A DNA stretch of 64,000 nucleotides from Talinum fruticosum (lineage: Eukaryota; Streptophyta; Magnoliopsida; Caryophyllales; Talinaceae), in NCBI GenBank assembly GCA_021018815.1, contig JAITYX010000066.1, forward strand, positions 2,046,001 through 2,110,000, in the 5' to 3' direction. Shown here one piece after another: positions 12,190 through 24,269 of this stretch (position 1 is its first letter; every line of letters begins with the position of its first letter). The position numbers were made by a program, and so were the translations under genes. The notes below the pieces were generated by a model. It was not told the DNA's origin. It saw only the letters and a list, made by a program, of their open reading frames with translations, and searched no databases.

Positions 12190-12960
12190 CTCATATGACT
12201 TAATCTCCTACCCCCTTCTTTCTCATCCCCCTCATTTCTCGGATCCGACCCCCCGGGCTCTCTCTCTCCTTCCTCACTCTTCATCTTCCCCTAAATTCTT
12301 ACCCCCATCCTCCACTCCCTCTCCTCTCTCCTTCCTCACCGAAAACCGCCATCCTCGCCCTCCTGCAATGGCTTACCCCCGCTCTCTCTCATCTCTCCTT
12401 CGTTATCAATGATTCACCAGCCTCGCCTTCCATAGTTTACGCATCGTCGTTAGTGCCCACGATCCGCCGCTGCCGTCGGTACAAGGAGAAGCAAGACGCC
12501 TTCTTGCCGATCCCTAACCCAAGCCTCTAATTTAAACTTCGGTAGCTAGTAAGTGTTCTATTGTTTCTTGAATTTCTAATCTCGTCGAATCGTAGTTTCG
12601 GATCTTGTATTCGTTTCCGATTTAGTTCTTAAAACCCTAAATTTTTTACTTAATTGTAGATGCATTCTTTTTTTAGATAATGGGAGAAACTAGAGAAAAC
12701 GACGCTTACAAAGAGAAGCTCCTTAATTACGAAGTGGACGAGGAGAAGGTTCCCAATTCCGCTACCACCAAAGCCAATGGTGAAGTCGGCAAGAAGTTCG
12801 CTTCCTTTTCCCTTTCTCTTTCCGATGAAATATCTTGGAACTTCATTGTTAGATATGTAATTGAAGAGTTGAATGTCTCTTGGATCCTCATGGTTCATTG
12901 TTAGATGTGTAATTTTCTATTGTAATGAATTCCTTAACTAAGTTGGGAAATTTGTCAAAA
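12190..12960 (+). pseudogene. Captured 5' fragment of a UAP56-type DEAD-box RNA helicase gene
   Basis: The ATG at 12680 opens MGETRENDAYKEKLLNYEVD, followed by EEKVPNSATTKANGEVGKK. This matches the acidic N-terminus of plant UAP56 (RH15/RH56-type), the DEAD-box helicase that works in splicing and mRNA export. After GKK the similarity stops and the frame runs to a stop at 12902-12904; the family continues with its helicase core, which is absent. Upstream is a CT-rich leader (12210-12540) and what looks like a 5'-UTR intron (donor gtaagtgttc at about 12549, acceptor tgtag at about 12659). So leader, first coding exon and probably part of the next intron were captured. Subterminal CACTA repeats flank it on both sides (about 11990-12190 and 13090-13357), making this a Pack-CACTA-like event. 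Several Glu/Asp-to-Lys/Val changes suggest decay. No helicase activity is possible. Confidence 0.75.
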
Positions 12961-13357
12961 TTCCCCTTCAACAATTTCATCTGTTTTTAGATCCGACTTG
13001 TTTTTGTTCATTCGTTTTTTTTCCCTCTCTATTTCAGCTTTTAGTTTTAGTTCCCACATTTCAGATCTAAAAGTGGTATATTTTTAAAAAAAAAAAAATC
13101 AGACCTATAACGACTGGTTCTTTCAAAAGAATCGCCGTTATAAGTCACATATGATGACGATTCTTTTGAAAGAACTGCCATTACAGGTGACTTATAATGA
13201 CGGTTCTTTTGAAAGAACCGTCGTCATAGGTATTCTTTTACTACAGTTTTGAACCGTAGTTAAAAGATATTACATACAACAACGGCCACCTACACGACGC
13301 CGATTAACCGTCATTAAAGGTCATTTTTAACCATAGTTAAAAGTGGTTCCTGTAGTG

Positions 13358-14770
13358 GTGTTTTTCCGTGCTTAAGTTTATCGGAGCAAGTACCTTCTAT
13401 ACAAATAGGGCATGCCTTGTGGCCTTTGACAATGTATCCGGACAAGTTTCCATACGCAAGGAAGTCATTGATTGTGGTGAAGATCATAGCTCGCAATGTA
13501 AATTACTCTTGACGGTATGCATCGTAAACTGAAACACCTTCATCCCATAAAAGCTTGAAATCTTCAACAAGAGGCGCCAAGTACACATCTATATCATTTC
13601 CCAACTGTTTAGGCCCGGAAATGAGCATTGGCAACATAATGTACTTGCGCTTCATACACAACGGCGATAGTAGGTTGTAGACAACAAAAAGAATGGGCCA
13701 ACTACTATGCTTGCTACTAGGGTCACCGTGGGGGTTTATTCCGTCCGTACAAAGACCCAAACGTAGATTCCGTGCTTCCTTCCCAAATTCGGGGAACAAT
13801 GAATCGATCTTCTTCTATTGAGGAGAACCGGCAGGGTGACGTGGGTTATCATCATAGACTCTTTTGTCGGCATGCCACGTGAAGTTCTTGGCACCGGTTG
13901 CACGTGAAAATAAGCGCTTAAACCTCGGTATTATCGATAAGTACTACAACACCTTTGCAGGAGGCTCCTAAACACTCTCTCCATCGATGTATTACATTTT
14001 GTATCGAGGTACACCACACTTAGGACATTCATGTCTATATGCATGTTCTTTTCGCTACAGTATGCAATCGTTCGGGCGGACATGTATCTTCTTATAGTCC
14101 ATGCCCATAGGACACAACATCCTCTTCGCCTCATATGTACGACTGGGAAGGACATTGCCTTCCGGGAGTATATCATTAAGCATACTCGGTAAGTCCGTGA
14201 AACTTTTGTCACTCCAGCCGTTAGCCGTTTTCAAGTTCATGGCCTTAACACGAGCTTATAAATGGGTATATTTATCATACCCCGGATAAAGAGGCTTCTC
14301 TGAATCAACTAACAATTGATCCAATACATGTAGTTAATCGACTAACTCACGTTCTACTCCACGAACTAGACCTTCGAGTCGATCTTCTAATTTCATACTA
14401 CTGCTGGCTTCATTTTCATCATACCCTCCATCTTTCTCTCGTATGACATTATTCACTTATGACTCCTCCTCCCCATGTCATACCCAAATCTTATAAGTTA
14501 TGTCAAACCCATGCCGATATAGGTGACCTTTTATAAAGTTAGGGGACAATCTTGAGGAGTTGAAACACTTTAAACACCTTAAACACGGACGGAATATGGA
14601 TCTGTTCTCCGAGTTTGGTGGCATGTTCGACAGACAATCTCTAGGAAGTTTTTAACACCATCACGATATTCTACACTCCTATCGCTATAAACCCACGCTC
14701 GATCATACCTTACCCATAAACACGATAAGCAATTCACCACATATAGTTCGATAAATAAGTACTTATGCAC
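13358..14770 (-). pseudogene. CACTA TNP2 transposase, truncated and frameshifted
   Basis: This is the En/Spm-type transposase that would cut and join CACTA ends. On the minus strand it starts with a Transpos_assoc-like segment (DRAWVYSDRSVEYRDGVKNF at about 14700; NFIKGHLYRHGFDITYK near 14500). A TNP2 part follows: LPSMLNDILPEGNVLPSRTY (about 14170), MLCPMGMDYKKIHVRPNDCI (about 14090), then FPEFGKEARNLRLGLCTDGI (about 13790), SGPKQLGNDIDVYLAPLVED (about 13600) and YGNLSGYIVKGHKACPIC (about 13450). It stops at 13357, where a CACTA terminus begins, so the C-terminal half of the protein is missing. There are several frameshifts and stops (for example between the CPMGMD block and the FPEF block). 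Order and identity are secure from motifs; the exact exons are not. Confidence 0.85.
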
Positions 14771-16200
14771 AAATAATATGACATGAGCCTAAGATCCTTC
14801 TACGGGGATAGATGGTCCTAAACCCATTCAAGAATAATATGACCCTAGACCGTGTAGTTATCATACATTTGACAAAAATTCCAACAGCATTTTCCCTTAG
14901 TCCTTCAAGTACAACATATGAAAACGAAGTGGCTAATGTGTATATCCTTATGTAATTATATGGTAACATAAGTAAAGATATACACATCAAACCTATCGTC
15001 ATCATAATTGCACCCAAAGAATGAAAGGGGAAAAAAGCACCATGATATCTTGTCAAATGTATGATAAAGATTATATTAGCCACACATCATTATCATATTA
15101 TTCTCAAATTGTCGAACACGGACAATTCCAAAACTTATACGTTCCAAGTTAATATCCTAAGCGCTATACGCACATTTATACACTTACCGTGACCTAGGAT
15201 AACTTGTTATGTATAGATTTTTCAACTGGTTCTCTAACCTTATGAAATGCATACGATAATTTAATGAAAAGCATATATTGGTAAGCAAAATAAGCACAAT
15301 TATACATAATTAAGCATGTCATTTATCAAATTAAATGTCGGGAAGGAGAGCAAAAGTCTTCAATAAAGATCGCACACGATATTCTTTTGAGGGACTACTC
15401 CTAGGATTATTTGAGAACTTTGGTTAGAGATGATAAAAGAGTCCGAGGACGAGAGAAGGTCTTTGTACCCTTAACTCTAACCATAATTTTTACAATTTAT
15501 ATTTTTGATCCTTAAACCCTAAACCATAAATTTTTCTATTTCCTCAAACCCTAAACCATAAATATTTTTATTTTTTCCCTTTGGATACAAATGTATTTTT
15601 ATTTACCATCCTTAGCTATCATTCTATTTTCCTATAATTAAATCCTAAACTACCTAAAGCCATTTCTCAAATTCTCAAACATTTCACGAATTTCCAACTT
15701 AATCAACTAAACAAATGTTACCCACATTCTCAATATTTGACATTTCAACAAAGATTCAACATTTCAACAATCTTAAACATTACCCACATTCTCAACATTC
15801 ACATACTTACCCAAATACATTCAACATTTAACTATATAAATCTTGTAAATAATTTAAAGGCAAAAATAAGAAATGATAAAGATTCATACTGTAAGAACGG
15901 AGAAAACAACGGTGAGAGTGGGCGAGGTGATTCATGGCAAAACATACACAGCCACCGACGCAAATACTTTGTAAGAGAAGGCAGCTACAACAAAGAGGAG
16001 AGATGAGAGGATATAGTTAACAAAACGAAACATTGAACAACAAGAGGAACAATAGCGAGGATAACTTACCGATGAGGATTACTCCGAGCAGATCTAAATC
16101 TGAGTAGTGGTGGACGAGAGTGGACTGAGAAGAGCGAAAAGTCCGAGAGTAGATAGCGAGATGAAATGGGTGTGGAAACAACATGTCAAGTCTCGGGTTG
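14771..16200. other. Non-coding 5' side of the TNP2 element
   Basis: AT-rich DNA between TNP2 and the right terminus. It holds a short AAACCCT-type minisatellite (about 15510-15580), 'cattctcaacatt' repeats (about 15670-15830) and a purine-rich block (15890-16010). A promoter for TNP2 would be expected here, but I could not fix a TATA box or start. Confidence 0.4.
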
Positions 16201-16371
16201 TTTAGATGGCATCCGATAGACATATAACAACGGTTCTTTCATAGAACCGTCGTCATATATGTTACACAATGATGATTATTTATAAAAATGCCACCAGTCC
16301 ATTTTTCATGACGGTTTGTCCTTTTAACCATCGTTAAAGACCCATCGTTAAAAGTGGTTTATGTAGTAGTG

Positions 16372-16733
16372 ACAACGAGTGGAGGGCAATGAGAAGAGAG
16401 CAAGAGTAAGAGAGAGTAGAAACCAGAGAGTAAGGAACTAGTGGGCAACAGAATAGAGATATGATTTGCTCGTCTTATTTTTTTGTTCAATATAACAGAC
16501 TTTTTACTACGGTTCAATGAAAGAACCGTAGTAATAACGACACCTATTACTACGGTTCTTTCATTGAATCATAGTAAAAAGTCGAGATATGACCTATTAC
16601 TACAGTTGAATGAAATAACCATAGTAATAGATGAATTTTATTTATAAAAATGCCACCACCTAAGTTTTTAGTTTGATTTTTGTTTTTCACCATTATAAAA
16701 GGCCGATAGTAAAAAGTCATTTCTACAGTAGTG
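16372..16733. mobile_element. Third CACTA terminus with subterminal repeats
   Basis: Read on the minus strand, the end at 16733 begins CACTACTGTAGAAATGACTT. Inside it are three inverted subterminal repeats (16505-16630) of the type 'actacggttcwatgaaagaaccgtagtaa', each a short near-palindrome. Similar units occur at 12055-12180. The matching left end of this element was not found with confidence, and the right flank is 'att'. Confidence 0.55.
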
Positions 16734-16780
16734 ATTTTAACTCAAGATGTTATGGAATCGTCCTTAATAATATTTTCCTC

Positions 16781-16914
16781 TTTGTATCTCAATTTAGTTC
16801 AATTGGTAAAATTTCTAAGATTTGTTACTAAAGATTTGTGTTTGAATTCCACTTACACTATTCTTTACGTTTTATTCCTTCCCCCAAAAACACAAAAAAA
16901 AAAAAAAAAAAAAC
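16781..16914 (+). mobile_element. tRNA-derived SINE
   Basis: A box A-like TAGTTCAATTGG (16795-16806) and a box B-like GTTTGAATTCC (16840-16850) are spaced about 34 bp apart, as in tRNA-derived RNA polymerase III promoters. A short unique body and an A-rich tail (16886-16913, about 21 As) follow. The body does not fold as a functional tRNA by eye. The start is estimated, and I could not identify a target duplication. It sits in the gap between the CACTA terminus and the Ty3 3' LTR. Confidence 0.7.
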
Positions 16915-17112
16915 TTCCACTATAGAAAAAGTGATTCACGAATCACGATATATAACATGTTGAACTCTTCTCGAAACCCTAACCCTAACAAGCTATTTCA
17001 CCTTCCCTAATCAATTGATGATATGGTTCTCTAGGAGTTAGTGTGACCTGAAGAGGAACTCAACCATTGGTAGAGCTTCCCAAGCTGAATCATTAGTTGT
17101 GACTAAGAAGAA

Positions 17113-17169
<57 letters not shown>

Positions 17170-17367
17170 GAGAGAAAGGAGAGAGTATTCTCATTATAGA
17201 CTTTAAGGATAATTGTCTCTGTACAACAAACATCTATTTAACATAAGCTAAATAGAAAGAAGAGGGAGATTTAGTTGTAACTACTTAACAAACTCTTTAA
17301 CAAACTCGTATGAGGTTGTATCTACGAGTCATATGTAGATCACATGTGCAGATTGGTGTGATATCAA
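16915..17367 (-). mobile_element. Probable 3' LTR of the Ty3 chromovirus, with (AG)n
   Basis: On the minus strand the chromodomain reading frame ends in a DKLDF-like segment. A purine stretch (about 17374-17384, minus strand 'ttttaaggggaaacga') follows, and then 'tgatatcacacc' at 17367 downward. A polypurine tract followed by TG is the expected start of a 3' LTR. An (AG)n microsatellite at 17115-17160, trailing imperfectly to 17182, lies within it. The far end of the LTR is not defined, and the 5' LTR has been lost (the element is truncated at about 29240), so no LTR pair is available for comparison. Confidence 0.5.
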
Positions 17368-17389
17368 TCGTTTCCCCTTAAAATCAAGC

Positions 17390-18958
17390 TTGTCCTCAAG
17401 TTAGCAGATTGAAAAAGGAAACCTCTTCTCAATGTCTGAATATAATTCCAAGTGGCTTGTTCTTTTGAGGTGTTAGACCATTGTATGAGTACATATACCA
17501 CAGCAAAATTGCCCCTTTTTTCCTAATTTTCTATCCAACACAGCCACAAGTTCAGCCCCGATCAAACCTTCCTCATTAACCTCAAATAGATATCCTTGTA
17601 TAGGAGCAAGTACCAACATGTTTTTTCAGTTGTGAAATATAAATAACAAGATGTACTCTTATTGTAGGAGGAATTTATATGCCACATGTCCAATCTTGGC
17701 AATAATAGCAAAAAGGACCTAGATACTTAGTTGCAAGTTTATGGCAAGTTCTCAGCTCTTCGTAACTCTACCTATAAGGCTACAACTTAAAATTGACAAG
17801 ATCTCCCACCTGGAATTCCTTATCATATCTATGCTTATCAACATGTGTTTTCATTATGGTATAACCTCTTCCTAGATGGAACTTCAACATCTTAATACAC
17901 TCTTCACTAGCTTTTAAGCTCCTATCCACCACCTTCACTCTACTATCCCTAGTGACATTATGTAGACATAAGGTACATGCAGAGATGGAGGTTGACTATA
18001 GACAACCTCACAAGGAGTAGTGTCATTGGCTTTGTACCCTCAACTAATGGAAGCCATAAGATCCATTCCTTAGGTTTCTTACGAGCTATACACCTAAGTA
18101 AAGTTTTCAAACACCTATCAACCACCTCAGTTTGACCATCCGACCGAGGGTAATAAGAGCTAATATGGGAAGACCCACCTTTTGTAGGGTGAACAATTTT
18201 GTCCAAAAGTTGCTCACAAAAATTTTATCCCTATCACTTACAGTTGTTTGAGGCAACCCATGCTAATTAAAAACTTACTCAAAATATCTTGTGCCACAAC
18301 ATCAGCACAAAAAGGGTGGAAAAGAGCCAAAAAAATGATCATATTTGCTCAATCTATCCACTACCACTAAAATGGTGTCTTTCCCTTAGATACAGGTAAA
18401 CCTTCAATAAAATCCATAGATGCAAACTGAAACACCCTAGGTTTTGGCAGAGGTTGTAATGCTCTAGCAGGTGCTTGCAACAATTGTTTACATCGTTGAC
18501 AAACTTCACATTCCCTTACCTAGTTCTTGACATCCTTCTTTAATCCTCTCCAATGAAACAAACTAGACAACTTCTTACTAGTCACTACTACACCAGAATG
18601 TCCCCTTAAAGAAGAGTTGTGCACTAGTTTCATGAGGTGTTGTCTTAGTAAATCGTCCTAGCCTACAACTAGGTTACCCTTCCTTTTAGTCAACCCCGAC
18701 TCCAACCCAAAGGGCTTGGAATTTTTAAATAAATTGGTATCAATAATGCTCAAGGTAAGCTCTATCAATTGAGCACTCGAAAATCTAAAGAAAGCATCTT
18801 CAACGAGTGTTCTTAATGCCCTTTTTATAAACAATATCATAATCCATATCGAGGAGTTTAAGTATAATAATTTACTCGAAATGCTCGTGGATATTTTCTA
18901 CTATAGGAAGTACTTCAAACTGGAATGGTTAGTTTTATGGTAAAATGCCTTCTAATGA
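17390..18958 (-). pseudogene. Ty3 RNase H end, integrase and chromodomain
   Basis: This is the continuation of the Ty3 polyprotein after the nested insertion. RNase H resumes at 18958 with a GRHFT-like segment and later DYDIVYKKG (about 18840). The integrase zinc-binding region is at about 18620-18490 (HNSSLRGHSGVVVTSKKLSS, then CEVCQRC), and the core begins near 18440 (FQFASMDFIEGLP). Its last catalytic segment is at 18160-18050 (SSYYPRSDGQTEVVDRCLKT with the expected Glu). The C-terminal chromodomain-like part is at about 17540-17400 (VQWSN-type and YSDIEKRFPF). Chromodomains direct integration to particular chromatin. Frameshifts and stops interrupt several domains, so it is inactive. Confidence 0.85.
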
Positions 18959-21457
18959 TGTAACACCCTGCTCCCGCCGGTGGAGTATTACATCGCCACA
19001 GTTCTCTAAATGGAACCCGTGAGGCTAAATAAGGTGTCGAGTTTAGTTTTCTAACTTTCATTTAAAGTAATGAAGGTGATTTTCCATGCTCTTTGAAAAT
19101 TTCTCGAAAACTTTGACAAAGTTCTATATGCAATATGACCTATCCCTTAGGTTTAAAGCCTTAACCTCATAAAACAAAACAACAATAGAACTTAACAAGC
19201 CACCCGCTCGGAGTATACAACACCCAACTCAACGACCCCATGTCGGAGTACAACCAATATACAGGTACAACTCAAACGGATTGCTTGGTCAATGACACGG
19301 CTACCGTAGCTACATGAACTTGTTTATACATAGACAAAGAATAATCAAGCCAAGTACAACAACGAAAATCATACAAGACTTCACATCAAGCACGTTTCCA
19401 TACGGAGTATGTTCAACTAAAACAGATATATTCCGATTGTTTGATCCAGTATCCGGAAAGGTAAGAGATAGATGGGGTAAGCAAACCATAAGCTTAGTGA
19501 GTAATTCTATCCCAAAATCACAATCGTTGTACATTATACGCATATATACAAGCCATAGAGTATTAGCACTTGAATAGCATAGTCCATCAATCATATTGTA
19601 TCTTCCATTCATTGTTTCCAAACTCTAGTTTAAACACCCCATGTGCTCCTCGTATTTCTAAAAACTATTTCTCATATTTTCAATGAGCTTACTTAATGAA
19701 TTGAACCAAATTAAAACACAATTTTAGCCATCTTTTAACTTTTTAGATTTTCAAAGTTGTCTTATCATCAACACAATTCAATCAACTCGTTTCGCAAACG
19801 GTTATTCAATGCTCCAATTGAATAAAGGTATTTTCAAACATCAAACAATTATTCAATTCTCAGAATCGAATATAAGCATTTTCAAACGGTAAAGTCAAGG
19901 AGGAACTCTTGTCAAGGAATACCGAACCATATGGTATCCTAAGGTCGGACCGCACGACCAAGTTGCCCATTAGTACCGGACCATTAACTCAAATCGAATA
20001 GGTTAATTAGGAGTACCGGACTACACGGTATCCTATGGTGCTACATTCCTTGGCTATTAAAACCACTCAACATTAATACACTTACTTTAAATAGGACATC
20101 GAGAAAGACCATATTTCCTAATTCCCATTTAAAGTTGCACTTCTCAAGCATTAGCTCAATTCAATCTCGTTTCAAGATACAACATTTTTGAGATTAAAAA
20201 CCATCACAAACTCATATTCCAAAGCCATTCGAATCACAACTAAACCAAATAAATCGTTAAATTATGTTATTATAGATCAAACCATTTATCCTGTAAAACC
20301 AGGCAACTTGAATTCAATTTCTTAATCATTTTCTAAAATTATCAAAAGTATGTTGTGTAAATAGAACTTATGTAAACAGGCATAAAACAAGGCGTAAAAC
20401 GAACCCGCGCAAACAAATGTAAATAAAACTTACGTAATTCGTATTTAAATTAACGTACACTTATCAATTACATAAAAATCATCAATTAAAGTTTAAAGCA
20501 TGTATATTCAACACACTACAACTTTCAAGTTTGGTTCACTTTAGTTCATTTCAGTTCAATTCATTTTTTATTTACTTCATGCTCAAATTTTCGTTATTAG
20601 TTATACAATAAATGCACCAAATCCATATTCGAATTATAGTAATCACCAATTAAGAAGTAATCGCACACCAAGCATTACAATAGTAATTTATCACTTTCCC
20701 ACTTTAATTGAACATCAATTCTTAGTATGAATTCTCATTCCCTTCCATACTTCAAGCCATCATATTCACAAACACAAGCTTCCGGGAACACACAGAGGTC
20801 ACAATAGAACAATATTTTTCAATTGATAACATAAGTACTCTCTCTAAATCAATTCAATGCTAACTATTCCTAATTTTATTTCATAACTCTAATTAACAAG
20901 CATATATTAGCAACCAATTCATAATTGAATTTCATGTACGCATTCAACCATATAACTCTCAATTCCACTTCATGACTCAATTTTTGCAATTTTAGTAATC
21001 TTTATATTCAATTTAGTTTATACTTAGTTAGTAATTTTGCTACTTGCAAACTAAATGAAACAGGAACCTGCAACAATCTCTTTGTATCTTAATTCGCCTA
21101 CTACAATACCAAAGTGAATCTCTACACCACAACTTATCATTCCAATTCCACTAATACTAACTTTGATCTATGGATTCATAAAGCAAGTAACAATTCAACA
21201 TCAAAAACTCAAACCCCACAAACCCTCAACCTAAGTGATTTCTTCCGAATTCATCATGCTATATATCTCAATCCATTTTATAAATTGTACCAAATTAGAA
21301 AATTTAACAACACATTAATTTGGGCATTAGGATTTCTATTCATTCAAGATTTTGAATTACCCACCTTGAATCGTAGGGTTTGAACAATTGATTATGGATT
21401 CCGCCTTTTTCTTCCTCTTCCTCGCCCCTGCTCTCTACTTCGGTTCCCAAGGGCCTC

Positions 21458-21495
<38 letters not shown>

Positions 21496-22333
21496 CATCC
21501 GTGCTCTATTTCTCTGTTTCTGCTATATTAAGGTCTCTTGCCCTCTCTCTTCTAGTTCTCTCTAATCCCGTCTTCAGTCTCTCACCTTTATGTCTGTCAC
21601 TTATTGCTCTCGTTCCCCCTCCCGTCGCTACATACTCTCGGTCTCCCTTTGCTCTCGGGTCTCTCATTCTCTTTTTCTCTCGATTTCTCTACTCTTCGCT
21701 TGCTCTCTCTGGTCTCTGTTGTGTCCCTTTCTCTCGCTTAGCCTGGTTCCCAACTCTCTCCTTTGCTCTCGCCCTCTCCGCATCACTCTATGCCTCATTC
21801 TCTATGTTATGCTCCTCCTTATCTCTACCCTAGTGCTCGCTCTCTGCTCCGGCTCTTCCTACCTTGCTCTGTCTCTCTTTTACTCTCTTGCTCTCTAACT
21901 CTCACTCTGTTTTGTTTATGCTTTTCCAGTCCAACGACCTCACTCTCTCATTTAACTCTCATATATCTCTCCACCACTTAATGCGTTTTGTGCCCGGTTA
22001 TTATTGGACCCCCAAGTTAATCTTCGTGTCTAATTTAAATACAACCAAATCCACCTCTTCACCTTCCCCTTTATTGCTAAGTAGAAATGTTAGAAAAAGG
22101 TTGAGCTAATATAATATTTACCGGGCCTACTCTAATAAGTCTAATGCGGGTTTAAATTTCTAAATTGGTAATCTTCTTTATTTATGTTATTCAACATTAA
22201 TACACACGGAAGAATATCAAGTATTTAAATATAATCACGTGTATAATTAATTAATCAACCTAATTTATTTAATTAAAACTAATTAATTAACTTAGCTCAT
22301 ATAGTCACCTTAATTAAAATTACGGTTGACACA
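18959..22333 (-). repeat. 3' LTR of the long-LTR element (3.4 kb)
   Basis: The minus strand starts TGTGTCAACCGTAATTTTAA at 22333 and ends ..GGTGTTACA at 18959. It contains a (CT)n microsatellite (21458-21492) and a long CT-rich tract to about 21990, which is GA-rich on the sense strand. Open frames in that tract (21501-22109) are low-complexity and not genes. It is 450 bp longer than the partner LTR because that copy lacks much of the tract. Confidence 0.85.
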
Positions 22334-22348
22334 TTTCTTCCCCCTTAA
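22334..22348 (-). other. Polypurine tract of the long-LTR element
   Basis: The minus strand reads TTAAGGGGGAAGAAA directly before the LTR start TGTGTC. This is the expected primer for plus-strand DNA synthesis and resembles the tract typical of plant Ty3 elements ending in long LTRs. Confidence 0.75.
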
Positions 22349-24250
22349 AAGAATTTAATCCTAGAAATTTGTATCAAATAGGTACTATCTAGAAGTAAAG
22401 GATAAGCATTATTAATACATGAATTACACTAGTATTACTTAACCTAGAATATAACTTAATTAGATAACTACTTCCGAACATGATCACTTTCATATAGAGG
22501 TTTTCTTTACATGTACTAGCATAACTTCCTTTTTAAATCTAACATTGAAAGTATTATTCACGAAGCTTTCAGGTTTTTAGAAACAAAAGCACAATCCAAT
22601 CCAATGAAATTTGAACTTTAATCATTTCGATGTTGATAGAAGTTTGAAAAATAATAAAAGAAGTTAATGCGTTCCAGCCTGCTCTCTACCATCATTTCCA
22701 TACGTCTACTCACTTAATTATAAGGCCTAAGGAGCAAATTGTGTCAGGAAAGGGCAAAAAGTGTACTTGGAAGTTACGATTTCAAAACTTGTTTTGAAAT
22801 GAATACCAATATCTCAACAATATGCCTAATAATTAACAAAATTCTGGTTATGCACATATATACACATGACCTTTAAAGATTTTTGTATCTAATAATTCAA
22901 TAACACCAGCTAAGATCATGTCAATGAATTCAAGTTAATTCAATTCCATTCAGAGCATCTATAAACTAGCTACTCCCTTATTTATATACTAGTCGTGCGA
23001 CACAAGCTTACTAAGACCGAATATATTATAAACTTCTCAATTATGCACATTTGTATCACATTCTAGTTCCTATATTTATAATAAATCAATCAGATTGGGG
23101 CAATAACTCACCAATACCATTATGACCCGATTCTCTAATTCTTCTCACTTTTGTATCTTTTCCTTCTAACTCTCTTTACCATAATCACATTTTCATTCAA
23201 GTATTTTACACTTCTTTACACATACTCATTTATTACTCAAGCATGAACTTCCTAATCCCGGATATATAGTTAAAATCCACCTTATTTAGTTCATTTCTAG
23301 GGAAAGCATCTCAAGCTCAAGTTTCATTCACAATTTTGATTTGGTTCAATGATTCAGTGATTCCGGATGCAACCCAAACTACAATATATATCCTCAACAA
23401 AATACTAAATCAAATTTTGAACACTACCCAATCACCACAACAATAGCGTGTAGTTTCAAAACTCATTTGAACCTCTATACTTTAAATTCACGATTTTCTT
23501 CTACACTTCAAACCTCGGTTTTTCACTAAACTAAATTCAATTGCAAAATAAAAAATTGAGGTAATCACAGAGTTCAATCCTCACGAGCCACAATAACCAC
23601 AAACTATCACAACTAGTTATAACTTAGCTCAAACAATCATAACTCATCATAAATTGTTATATTTGATTCAAATCCTCATATTACCTCTCCCTAACATGTC
23701 AATTTACTATTTAGTTCACATGAGCCACAATAATCACAAATAGTTACCATTCCCTAAATTTGACTCAATTTTCACAATTCCATTTATCTACGCAATTAAT
23801 CTACTAATTTCATTTCTCAATTGAAGTTAATCTAAGGTTTAGCTCATTCCATAATTTCACAGCTCAACACACTTTAGAATGTAATTTAATCATATGGAGA
23901 ATCAATTCACAGTTACACTCGAAGTTATCAGCTCCCATAATTTCGCAACGCTCAAGCACTCAAAAATAGACTTTCATAACATACTAGTCATAAGGTTTCG
24001 CATGGGCTGAAAATCGTTGTACTCGCACCGGATTTCACTAATTACTTTTCCAAAAGAAAACAACATGGTAGGTGGCCAACCAAAACACATATACGTACAA
24101 TCCTCCGAAATAAAAGGCCACCCTAGGTTAACAATTTAGGCACATGAGCATACAACACCTTGTCACATATAAGTCACACATGAATAAACATCCTAATCAT
24201 TTAGCACAAATAATCAACAATGCACATTTACATGCAAATGATGCAAAGCT
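22349..24250 (-). other. Non-coding internal region of the long-LTR element
   Basis: About 1.9 kb of AT-rich DNA between primer site and polypurine tract. No gag, protease, RT or integrase motif is visible on either strand, and all open frames are short. It may carry packaging signals only. Confidence 0.65.
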
Positions 24251-24265
24251 ATTGCTCCGATACCA
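24251..24265 (-). other. Primer binding site (initiator tRNA-Met)
   Basis: The minus strand reads TGGTATCGGAGCAAT four bases inside the LTR end. It resembles the plant initiator tRNA-Met site TGGTATCAGAGC with one change. Confidence 0.7.
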
Positions 24266-24269
24266 TAAA

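Larger units (their letters stand above)
10183..13357. mobile_element. CACTA element terminus pair A
   Basis: The left end at 10183 begins CACTACAACAGGAACCACTT. The right end at 13357, read on the minus strand, begins CACTACAGGAACCACTTTTA. The two agree over roughly 130 bp (AACTAcGtTTAAAAATGACCTT, then GGTTAATYGGCGTYGTG, then GTAGTAAAAGATAACC). Subterminal 'CTATGACGAYGGTT' repeats occur at about 10310-10440 and 13090-13230, as is usual for CACTA superfamily ends. The 3-bp flanks are gca and gtg, so no target duplication is visible. Another pair of ends (11880/16371) interleaves with this one, and the original element boundaries are unresolved. Confidence 0.65.
11880..16371 (-). mobile_element. 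CACTA element terminus pair B (with TNP2)
   Basis: The left end at 11880 (CACTACTACAAGAACCACTT) and the right end at 16371 (minus strand CACTACTACATAAACCACTT) are near-identical for about 75 bp, through 'GATGGGTCTTTAAC' and 'GGACAAACCGTCATGAAAA'. Between them lie a captured UAP56 fragment, a terminus belonging to pair A (13357) and a minus-strand TNP2 pseudogene, whose 5' side faces the 16371 end as expected. The flanking triplets (ttc and aca) do not match, so I cannot prove that these ends moved as one unit. Confidence 0.6.

Noticed and set aside
16795..16850. A tRNA gene
   Set aside because: A and B boxes are present but no cloverleaf arms pair by eye and an A tail follows, so a SINE fits better.
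21501..22109. Overlapping open frames rich in Ser and Leu on the plus strand
   Set aside because: They follow the CT-rich tract of an LTR; composition explains them and all frames stay open together. No domain.
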